39,546 nt of DNA, taken from positions 1 through 39,546 of the forward strand of contig DBTV01000049.1 in the NCBI GenBank assembly GCA_002307235.1, read 5' to 3'. Numbering within the stretch: the stretch's first letter is position 1; each line of letters starts with the position of its first letter. The stretch comes from Acidobacteriaceae bacterium UBA1307 (GTDB taxonomy: Bacteria > Acidobacteriota > Terriglobia > Terriglobales > Acidobacteriaceae). Shown piece after piece: positions 17,221 through 28,189 of this stretch. The position numbers and the translations under genes are program-made. The notes under the pieces were generated by a model that saw only the letters and a list, made by a program, of their open reading frames with translations, did not search any database and had not been told where the DNA came from.

Positions 17221-17307
17221 CCGCAATCCTTTCTGACTCATCTTGGGCTGTAGTTCTGAGCTCTCTTTGCTTGCCGTATATGTCGATACGGCGAGTACAC
17301 TCCAGGC

Positions 17308-17976
17308 ATGATCAACGACGGACGCCGCCGCAAGCTCCCCTTTGATGCCGCCGAGGCAGTTTCTTTTCTCAAGGATGCCGACGCCAAACTGGGCGCGCTG
17401 ATTGACCGCGCCGGGCCGTTCACCCTGCGGCTCGACACGCTGGCCTCGCCCTTTGCTGCGCTGCTGGAATCGATTCTCTATCAGCAGTTGCACGCCAGGG
17501 CCGCGGCGGCGATTCATGGGCGCGTGCGGGCGCATTTTGGCGGCGACCCGGAGCCCGAGGCCTTGCTTGCGGCCGACGACGCGGTGCTGCGCGCGGCCGG
17601 AGTTTCGGCGGGCAAGTTGCGCGCGTTGAGAGATCTGGCGGCGAAGACCATTGACGGCACGGTGCCCTCGTCGTCGGTCCTGCGCCGGATGGCGGACGAG
17701 GAGATTGTGGCGCGGCTGACCGAGGTGCGCGGCATCGGTCCCTGGACCGTCGAGATGCTTTTGATCTTCCGCCTGGGCCGGCCCGACGTGCTGCCTGCGA
17801 CCGACTACGGCGTGCGCAAGGGCTATGCCCTGACCTTTCAGCGTTTACCCAAGCGGCGGCCGCTGGAGGCGGCGGACTTGCCTCAATCCGAGGTCCTGCT
17901 CAAAAGGGGAAAACGCTGGGCCCCGTTCCGTTCCGTTGCGAGTTGGTACCTGTGGAGAGCATGCGATCTTGCGTAG
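17308..17976 (+). CDS. HhH-GPD base-excision DNA glycosylase (AlkA-like)
   Basis: A 222-residue DNA-3-methyladenine glycosylase II-type protein that excises alkylated bases. The helix-hairpin-helix is VRGIGPWTVEM (about 140-150), the catalytic aspartate is Asp166 in LPATDYGVRKG, and the upstream helix has the SILYQQLHARAA pattern (typical QQxSxxAA). It lacks the N-terminal TBP-like domain of E. coli AlkA, matching the short bacterial and yeast Mag1-type enzymes. The ATG is the first in frame. It stands 78 bp upstream of the GH57 gene on the same strand. Confidence 0.88.
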   Translation: MINDGRRRKLPFDAAEAVSFLKDADAKLGALIDRAGPFTLRLDTLASPFAALLESILYQQLHARAAAAIHGRVRAHFGGDPEPEALLAADDAVLRAAGVSAGKLRALRDLAAKTIDGTVPSSSVLRRMADEEIVARLTEVRGIGPWTVEMLLIFRLGRPDVLPATDYGVRKGYALTFQRLPKRRPLEAADLPQSEVLLKRGKRWAPFRSVASWYLWRACDLA

Positions 17977-18054
17977 TCCACGGCCAACCCGGGCCTACAA
18001 TAGGCGAAGCGGCCGCGCACACCAACACAATCTTTGGCCGCGCCGGAATGGGAT

Positions 18055-20529
18055 ATGGCAGCCAAGCGCTACGTTTGCATTCATGGTCACTTTTACCAGC
18101 CGCCGCGGGAGAATCCCTGGCTGGAGACGGTCGAGACGCAGGACTCCGCCGCGCCCTATCACGACTGGAACGACCGCATCTGCGCCGAGTGCTACGCACC
18201 CAACAGCGCTGCCCGCATCGTCAACGACAAGCAGAAGATCACGCGCATCGTCAATAACTATGCCCGTATCAGCTACAACGTCGGACCGACGCTGCTCAGT
18301 TGGCTCAAGGAAAATGCGCCGCGCACCTACCGGATGATTCTTGAAGGCGAGCGCCGCAGCCGCAAGGCCTTCTTCGGTCACAGCTCGGCGATGGCGCAGG
18401 TCTACAACCACATGATTCTGCCGCTGGCCAACCGCCGCGATCGCATTACGCAGATTCGCTGGGGCATTGCCGACTACAAGAACCACTACGGCTACATGCC
18501 CGAGGGCATGTGGCTGGCCGAGACCGCCGCCGACACCAACGCGCTCGAACTGCTGGCCGAAAACGGCGTCAAATTCACGCTGCTGGCGCCGCATCAGTGT
18601 CTGCGCATTCGCTCGCTCGATGAAGGTGCCGAGTGGATCGATACGCCCGAGGCCAGCGTCGATACGACGCACCCGTATCTGATGCGCTTTCCCTCGGGAG
18701 CCACGCTCAATGTTTTTTTCTACAATGGTCCCGTCTCGCGCGCCATTGCCTTCGAGGGGTTGCTCAACTCCGGCGAATCCTTTGCCAACCGTCTGAAGAC
18801 CGGCTTCCGCGAGACCGACAGCGACGAGGCGCAACTGGTGCATGTGGCCACCGATGGCGAGTCCTACGGCCATCATCATCCGCATGGCGAAATGGCGCTG
18901 GCCTATGCGCTGCGCCTGCTTGAGCGCGACAAGAGCGTGCGCCTGACCAACTATGGCAGCTTCCTTGAACTGTTCCCGCCCAAGTACGAGTGCGAGATCG
19001 TCGACAACACCTCGTGGAGCTGCGCGCATGGCGTTGAGCGCTGGCGTTCGGACTGCGGTTGTAACGGTGGCAAGCCGGGCTGGAATCAGGCCTGGCGCGG
19101 TCCCTTGCGGCAGGCGCTCGACGGGCTGCGCGATGCGATTATTCCGCTGACCGAGCAGGAGGGCGAGAAACTGTTCAAAGACGTCTGGGCCGCGCGCGAT
19201 GCCTACATCGACGTCGTGCTCGATCGCGAACAGGATACGGTCAACAAGTTTTTGAAGGCGCAGCAGCAGCATCAACTGTCGGATTTTGAACGCATCCGCG
19301 CCCTTGAGCTGATGGAATTGCAGCGCAACGCGATGTTGATGTACACCAGTTGCGGCTGGTTCTTCGACGACATCTCGGGCATTGAAACGGTGCAGATCAT
19401 CGCCTATGCCGCGCGCGTGCTGCAACTGGCGCGCCGCCACTTCGGCCTGCAGGCGGAAAAACTTGAGCCGACGTTTTTGTCTCTGCTGGCCAAGGCAAAG
19501 TCGAATGTCGCCTCGGCCGGCGACGGCGCCGCCATCTACAAGGAATGCGTGCGCACCATGGCTCTGCAACTCGAACAGGTGGCCGCGCACTACGCCATCA
19601 GCTCGGTCTTCTCTTCCTTTGCCGAAGAGACGGAGCTGTTCTGCTACCGGATTCGCCGCATCTCGAATGACATTTATACCTCGGGTCGCGGGCGGATGGC
19701 GCTCGGGCGCATCGATGTGACCAACGCCATCACCGGGCACAACGAGATGTTTTCCTTTGCCGTGCTGCACTTTGGCGATCAGAACATCACCGCCGCCGTG
19801 AAGCCCTATGCCGAGGTGGCCGCCGCCGAGTTCGAGTCCTTTGCCGCCGAGGCCGCCGACAGCGTGTTGCGCGCCGATTTCCCGCAGGCGATCCGGCTGA
19901 TCGATCGCGTCTACGGCAGTGCCGACTACTCGCTGACCTCGCTATTCACCGACGAGCAGCGCCGCATCATTCGCATGATTCTCGACTCGACGCTCTCGGA
20001 CATCGAGAGCTCGCTGACGAGCATTTATCAGGATCACGCCAGCCTGTTGCACTACCTTTCGCAGGCCGGTTTGCCCAAGCCTCCGGCATTGAACCTGGCC
20101 GCGGGGTTTGCGATCAACGCCGGGCTGCGCCGCGTGCTGCAATCCGACCCGATCGATCAGGCGCAGTTGCGTTCCTATCTGGCGCTGGCCAAGTCCGATC
20201 AGGTCACGCTTGAAAGCAATGAGCTGACCTTTATCGCCGATGAAAAGATGCGCCGTGCGATGATTGCGTTGCAGATGTCCTCGGGCTCCTTCGAGGCGCT
20301 GGATCGCGCCTTGAATCTGGCCCGCGGCCTGATGGAGATGCCCTTCGAGTTGAATCTGTGGCAGGCGCAGAATGTCTGGTACGAGATTCTGCGCACCTCT
20401 TCCTACGCGCTCACCTCGCTGGAGCCCGAGGACCGTCTGCGCTGGGAGGCGGAGTTCAACGAACTGGGCGAGTGCCTCAGCATCGACTACGAGGCCGTTC
20501 GCTCCGAGGTGAAGTTCGCCAGCGCGTGA
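18055..20529 (+). CDS. Glycoside hydrolase family 57 protein with DUF3536
   Basis: An 824-residue protein. The GH57 catalytic region starts at once with the diagnostic CIHGHFYQPPRE (residues 8-19), continues with PEGMWLAET (149-157), whose glutamate is a candidate nucleophile, and has ATDGESYGHHHPHGE (265-279) in place of family region 4. The remainder matches the DUF3536 extension found with this subgroup. GH57 enzymes act on alpha-glucans (alpha-amylase, 4-alpha-glucanotransferase, branching enzyme); no signal peptide is seen, so an intracellular glycogen-type substrate is likely. I chose ATG 18055 because family members start just before the HGH motif; a TTG seven codons upstream is in frame. 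Confidence 0.9.
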   Translation: MAAKRYVCIHGHFYQPPRENPWLETVETQDSAAPYHDWNDRICAECYAPNSAARIVNDKQKITRIVNNYARISYNVGPTLLSWLKENAPRTYRMILEGERRSRKAFFGHSSAMAQVYNHMILPLANRRDRITQIRWGIADYKNHYGYMPEGMWLAETAADTNALELLAENGVKFTLLAPHQCLRIRSLDEGAEWIDTPEASVDTTHPYLMRFPSGATLNVFFYNGPVSRAIAFEGLLNSGESFANRLKTGFRETDSDEAQLVHVATDGESYGHHHPHGEMALAYALRLLERDKSVRLTNYGSFLELFPPKYECEIVDNTSWSCAHGVERWRSDCGCNGGKPGWNQAWRGPLRQALDGLRDAIIPLTEQEGEKLFKDVWAARDAYIDVVLDREQDTVNKFLKAQQQHQLSDFERIRALELMELQRNAMLMYTSCGWFFDDISGIETVQIIAYAARVLQLARRHFGLQAEKLEPTFLSLLAKAKSNVASAGDGAAIYKECVRTMALQLEQVAAHYAISSVFSSFAEETELFCYRIRRISNDIYTSGRGRMALGRIDVTNAITGHNEMFSFAVLHFGDQNITAAVKPYAEVAAAEFESFAAEAADSVLRADFPQAIRLIDRVYGSADYSLTSLFTDEQRRIIRMILDSTLSDIESSLTSIYQDHASLLHYLSQAGLPKPPALNLAAGFAINAGLRRVLQSDPIDQAQLRSYLALAKSDQVTLESNELTFIADEKMRRAMIALQMSSGSFEALDRALNLARGLMEMPFELNLWQAQNVWYEILRTSSYALTSLEPEDRLRWEAEFNELGECLSIDYEAVRSEVKFASA

Positions 20530-20537
20530 CGAGGGGC

Positions 20538-20600
20538 GTAGGGCTAGGGACCAGGGACGTAGGGACTAGGGACCAGGGGCTAGGGACTAGAGACCGGGGA
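20538..20600. repeat. 21-nt tandem repeat, about 2.9 copies
   Basis: Units at 20538-20558, 20559-20579 and a diverged 20-nt unit at 20581-20600, of the form GTAGGGACTAGGGACCAGGG. They begin 9 bp after the GH57 stop. Confidence 0.75.
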
Positions 20601-20663
20601 ACGAGGAGCGCGGGTGAAGGGCTCCGGTCTTGCTGCGCGTTCATCGGACGGGCGCATTCACTT

Positions 20664-20829
20664 GCGAACGAAGCTAACTCGCCAACGAAGCTAACCTGCT
20701 AACTCAGATAACACGCTAACCAGCTAACTCGGCCAACGTGCTAACGCCGCTAATTCGCTAACTCCGCTAATTCGCTAACTCCGCTAACTTTCTAACTCGG
20801 CTAGCCCCGCTAACTCCGCGAGCCCGCTA
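20664..20829. repeat. Degenerate GCTAACTC tandem repeat array
   Basis: About 13 copies of a GCTAAC(T/C)C-like unit at intervals of roughly 8-18 nt. The stretch includes two perfect adjacent 17-mers (20749-20765 and 20766-20782). It fills the gap between the convergent GH57 and HpnI-like genes, and the last unit supplies the stop codon of the latter. Confidence 0.8.
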
Positions 20830-21999
20830 CCCCCGCGCCACCAGCTTTCCGTTCTTGAGCGTGAAGCGCTCGCCGCGCCAGACGATGGTGTTGCCGCAGA
20901 AGCCTGCGATCCACAACGCCATCTGCATCAGGTCGCGGGCGGGCAGCAGCCACAGGGCAGAGATCGATTGCTGGTCGTCGAGCACGCGTCCGGCAATCAC
21001 CGTTGCCATGGCGTGGCGCAGCAAAAGGCTCGCGGCAAGCAGGGCAAGGCTCAGTGCGCTGCCTGCGCAGACAAGTGCGTTGATGACGGCCCATCCAAAT
21101 CCATGTGTAAAGATCATGCCGAAGTAGCCGCCGGGCCGCGCGTCGCGCACGGTGCGGAGCCAGCGTAACTGGTGGTCGGTGAATGCGCGCCAACGATAGG
21201 CGGGCACGCTGGTTTCGACCACCTCGCCGGCCAGCACCACGCGGAAGCCGGCCTGATCGATGCGCTTGCCCATCACGTGATCGTCGGCCAGTTCGTCGGC
21301 CAGTGCCTTGAGGCCGCCTGCCGCTTGCAATGCCTTGCGGCTGACGGCGAGCGTTGAGCCGAGCCCGTAATGCAGGCCGCCCTCCACCTTGATCGACAGC
21401 AGCACGCCGGGTTGAAAGTCGGTGGCGATGCCCATCGATTCAAAGTAGGAGCCGAGCGTGCGATGCGCGCGGCCGCGATAAAGCGCGGTGACCATGCCGA
21501 CCTCAGGCGCGCCTTCCTCGGTCGAGAAGCGCCGCATCACGTCGGTGAGATAGTGCGGTGTAACCGCGATGTCCGAGTCATTGATGAGCAGATAGTCGTA
21601 GCGCGCCGCGCGCTCCATCTGCATGAGCGTCGAGATTTTTTTATTCGATCCGAGTTGCTCGGGGCAGTGCAGCAGACGAATCGGCAGTTGAGGGAATTCC
21701 CTCTGCAACTGCTCGACGGCGGCCCGCGCCGGATCGGCAGCGTCGGCCACGCCGAACAGCAGTTCGTAGTTGCCCGCGTAGTCCTGCCGGCAGTGCGTGC
21801 GAAAGGCCTCGAGCATGCCGGGGTCGCAACCCTTGAGCGATTTGAGAATGCTCACGGCGGGGGCGAAGTTTCTTTGGTCCAGATTGCGCGTGCGCAGAAA
21901 ACCGGCGGCGGCCCACAGCGCGGCCACAAAATAGCCCATGCCCGCAAGGGTAAGAACGGTGGTGATGACTTCGGCGATGATGAGCAGTGCGTGCGGCAT
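20827..21999 (-). CDS. hpnI: HpnI-like glycosyltransferase (GT21, ceramide glucosyltransferase family)
   Basis: A 390-residue membrane glycosyltransferase. It has an N-terminal transmembrane helix (about 5-34), a GT-A domain with GSNKK (117-121), DSD (141-143), the acidic ADDH pair (239-240) and HQLRW (276-280), i.e. the D,D,D,(Q/R)xxRW set of the ceramide glucosyltransferase family, then two to three C-terminal hydrophobic segments. In bacteria this subgroup includes HpnI, which adds N-acetylglucosamine to bacteriohopanetetrol. No hpnH, hpnJ, hpnK or squalene-hopene cyclase lies in the window, so the hopanoid role is inferred. There is no clear ribosome site; an in-frame ATG at 22044 would add 15 residues. 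Confidence 0.75.
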   Translation of the reverse strand: MPHALLIIAEVITTVLTLAGMGYFVAALWAAAGFLRTRNLDQRNFAPAVSILKSLKGCDPGMLEAFRTHCRQDYAGNYELLFGVADAADPARAAVEQLQREFPQLPIRLLHCPEQLGSNKKISTLMQMERAARYDYLLINDSDIAVTPHYLTDVMRRFSTEEGAPEVGMVTALYRGRAHRTLGSYFESMGIATDFQPGVLLSIKVEGGLHYGLGSTLAVSRKALQAAGGLKALADELADDHVMGKRIDQAGFRVVLAGEVVETSVPAYRWRAFTDHQLRWLRTVRDARPGGYFGMIFTHGFGWAVINALVCAGSALSLALLAASLLLRHAMATVIAGRVLDDQQSISALWLLPARDLMQMALWIAGFCGNTIVWRGERFTLKNGKLVARG

Positions 22000-22274
22000 A
22001 CGGCTTTTAGTGTATAAGGCGGGAAGCTCGGGATCAGGGGCCATGACATTTTTGCAATGGGTGCAGGCCGCTGAAAAAGTCTACGTGCATTCGGAAAAAT
22101 GCTGCACATGGTTTCGTCTTCCCTTCGCGCCGACAGCCCCTCGCAGCCCGATGCTTTCATCGTTCAGACCGCCGGATCGTGAAAGAACATGCAATATTGA
22201 CCTTTTCTCATCAAGACCTGGGCCTTTAGGCCGAAGATCTATCCATACGATCCCGGTACGCCCCGGAGCCCTTC

Positions 22275-26357
<4,083 letters not shown>

Positions 26358-26363
26358 ACCGAC

Positions 26364-26385
26364 CGGCCGGCGGCATTGCCGGCCG
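26364..26385. repeat. GC-rich hairpin between the giant gene and the barrel gene
   Basis: CGGCCGGC (26364-26371) and GCCGGCCG (26378-26385) form an 8-bp stem with a 6-nt loop. It starts 7 bp after the stop of the giant gene and no T-run follows, so it could be an mRNA stabiliser or weak terminator. Confidence 0.45.
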
Positions 26386-26419
26386 AAATACTCCTCATGA
26401 GGCGCAGACCGGATAAACC

Positions 26420-27064
26420 ATGAACAGGACCCAAACATCGCTCGGCAGCGGCCAAAAAACGCCGGAAAAACGCACGAATCTGACACGAAAAAGCAGGTTT
26501 TTGCGCTGTTTTTGGCACAGATTTTCGTGGATCTTCGCGGCCGGGGTTTTATCGCTTTTGGGCGCGCAACGGCTTTCGGCTCAGGTAGTTCCGGACGGTG
26601 ACGCGGGTCGGCTGCGCATCTCCGTCGGGGCCATGGCCTCTTACGCCGAACTCGGCTACGGATCGCGCCATCTTGCTGGATACACAGCCTTTGTCGACGC
26701 CGACTCCATCCGCCCGCTGGGGCTTGAAGCCGAAATGCGCCGTCTCGAATACCGCCAGCGCGCCAACGTTCATGCCGAAACTTACTCAATCGGCGTGCGT
26801 TATCACCACGCATGGGGTCGTTTCCAGCCCTACGGCAAGGTTTTGGGCGGGCTCGGCAACTTTAATTATCCCTACAACTTAGCCACTGGACGCTACGCCG
26901 TGCTCACCCTCGGCGGCGGCACCGACGTCCGATGGCGCAAACGCATTGATTTCAGAGGAGATATGGAGTATCAGCGCTGGCCTCAGTTCACCTTCGGCGC
27001 CATGAGCTCCTATGCGGTCAGCGCTGGCGTCCGCATCCGGGTCTTCGGCCCGACGCGCCCTTAA
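26420..27064 (+). CDS. Small outer-membrane beta-barrel protein
   Basis: A 214-residue protein. An unusually long, basic N-terminus (about 35 residues, many Arg/Lys/Thr) precedes a hydrophobic core and the SAQ-VVP cleavage site near residue 55. The rest alternates aromatic and polar residues as in eight-stranded OmpA-like or OprF-type barrels, for example RLRISVGAMASYAEL, YSIGVRYHHAW and GGGTDVRWRKRIDFRGDMEY, with a typical closing strand SAGVRIRVF. Function is unknown. It follows the giant repeat gene after 62 bp on the same strand, so both may be expressed together. Its TAA overlaps the opposite gene's stop within TTAA. Confidence 0.78.
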   Translation: MNRTQTSLGSGQKTPEKRTNLTRKSRFLRCFWHRFSWIFAAGVLSLLGAQRLSAQVVPDGDAGRLRISVGAMASYAELGYGSRHLAGYTAFVDADSIRPLGLEAEMRRLEYRQRANVHAETYSIGVRYHHAWGRFQPYGKVLGGLGNFNYPYNLATGRYAVLTLGGGTDVRWRKRIDFRGDMEYQRWPQFTFGAMSSYAVSAGVRIRVFGPTRP

Positions 27065-27633
27065 AGCATTTCTCCTGAAGGCGATAGAGAATGGGCCCGG
27101 TTGGCGGACCGCTTTGGTTGCGCTAGGAATGGTGCAAGATTCTGCGCCAGAATCACCGGCTTCTGCAGAAACTCGAGGACCAAACGCGGCATTTGCCTAA
27201 AATCCGAGGTCAAAGACCGGCCTTTTCCGGTTAAAAAGGCACCACGCCGCATCACATGCAGGTGAAATAGGGCTGAAAGCAGGGTAAAAACCGCTGAAGC
27301 CAGAATCGCCCGCTGCGGTGCCGCCGCCCCCACGGCCCGGTGCGCGGCCCAGTCGAGCAGTTGCGACAGGCCCGGAACGCCGATGACAACCATCATGTTT
27401 CCAACGAGATGCGAGCGCAGCTCGAGAGCCTTCTGCTGCCACCCGGCGTAAAGACCGGCGGTCAGCGATACATAGAGCATTTCCACCAGCAGAACCGCGG
27501 CGCGCCCCTCGGCGTGGCCCCGCGCTAAAGCCAGTCCATAGAGCGAGGTACGCACCGTCGCGCTCATCAGGGCGCACTTCCAGTTCCAGCACGTGCAGCT
27601 TCTGGCCCTTCCAAGAACCTCTCCGGTGTCCAT
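27061..27633 (-). CDS. Putative membrane protein of unknown function
   Basis: A 190-residue protein with at least three hydrophobic segments: around LLVEMLYVSLTAGLYAGW, around MMVVIGVPGLSQLLDW and around ILASAVFTLLSALFHLHVM. A RRGAFLTGKG turn and a C-terminal amphipathic tail follow. I cannot name a family, though the layout resembles small multi-pass proteins seen in Acidobacteria. The start is uncertain: ATG 27633 has no good ribosome site, and ATG 27567 (168 residues) is possible. It is divergent from the ferredoxin gene and overlaps the barrel gene by 4 bp at their stops. Confidence 0.6.
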   Translation of the reverse strand: MDTGEVLGRARSCTCWNWKCALMSATVRTSLYGLALARGHAEGRAAVLLVEMLYVSLTAGLYAGWQQKALELRSHLVGNMMVVIGVPGLSQLLDWAAHRAVGAAAPQRAILASAVFTLLSALFHLHVMRRGAFLTGKGRSLTSDFRQMPRLVLEFLQKPVILAQNLAPFLAQPKRSANRAHSLSPSGEML

Positions 27634-27734
27634 GCGAGCAGCATGGCCCAACTCATACAAACAGAAGGTCAAAGCCCGGTAAATTCCAGAAGAAGATTTC
27701 CCGGTATCGCATACAGGGAGGCGCTTTCGCGATC

Positions 27735-27750
27735 CGTGATTCGGATCACA
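27735..27750. promoter_or_regulatory. CRP/FNR-like palindrome
   Basis: CGTGA-TTCGGA-TCACA differs at one base from the CRP-type TGTGA-N6-TCACA consensus. It lies in the 212-bp gap between the divergent membrane-protein and ferredoxin genes, 95 bp before the ferredoxin ATG. No CRP/FNR gene is in the window. Confidence 0.3.
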
Positions 27751-27845
27751 GTGCCCCCGTCGCCACTCCGCTAGCCTCAAGATGCTGGACGATTGTGCTT
27801 ACATTCGCCCAAACTTTTGCCCAAGGTTCAAAGGAGTTTTTCCAA

Positions 27846-28097
27846 ATGGCTTACGTGATTACCGATGCATGCGTCAAGGATTTTGCCTGCGTAGCGGAGT
27901 GTCCTTCCGGCGCGATTGCCCCCGCGGAAGGCGATGCCGCCGCCGCGACCGTTTCCCAGCTCTTCATCAACCCCGATGATTGCATCGACTGCGGCAGCTG
28001 CGCTTCGGTTTGCCCTGCCACCGCGATCTTCTCGGCAGACGAACTGCCGGCCGACAAGGCCGATTTCGCCGCGAAGAACGCCGCCTACTTCGGCTAA
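27846..28097 (+). CDS. 7Fe [3Fe-4S][4Fe-4S] ferredoxin
   Basis: An 83-residue electron carrier. There are exactly seven cysteines: Cys9, Cys15 and Cys56 fit the [3Fe-4S] cluster, and Cys19, Cys46, Cys49 and Cys52 fit the [4Fe-4S] cluster, as in Azotobacter ferredoxin I (Cys8, 16, 49 and 20, 39, 42, 45). The extra Cys found in that protein's first motif is replaced by Asp here and the loop is two residues shorter. The C-terminal SADELPADKADF is typical of the family. A clear AAGGAG lies 9 nt before the ATG. It is a single-gene transcript ending at a strong hairpin. Confidence 0.92.
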   Translation: MAYVITDACVKDFACVAECPSGAIAPAEGDAAAATVSQLFINPDDCIDCGSCASVCPATAIFSADELPADKADFAAKNAAYFG

Positions 28098-28118
28098 GTC
28101 TCGCCTTCTCCCTTTTCG

Positions 28119-28155
28119 AAAAACGCTCGTCTCCCTTGCGGAGACGGGCGTTTTT
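28119..28155. terminator. Bidirectional terminator between ferredoxin and the 854-residue protein
   Basis: Arms 28119-28133 and 28141-28155 pair over 15 bp with one wobble, with A5 on the left and T5 on the right, and a 7-nt loop. It lies 21 bp after the ferredoxin stop and 34 bp after the opposite gene's stop. Confidence 0.9.
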
Positions 28156-28189
28156 CATTGCCTGACCTTATTTTTCGACCCATGAAAAA

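Noticed and set aside
17995..19770. 591-codon minus-strand frame opposite GH57
   Set aside because: The plus strand has intact GH57 motifs; the antisense product has no recognisable features.
20664..20829. CRISPR array
   Set aside because: Units are too short, adjacent and degenerate, there are no spacers of constant length, and no cas genes are present.
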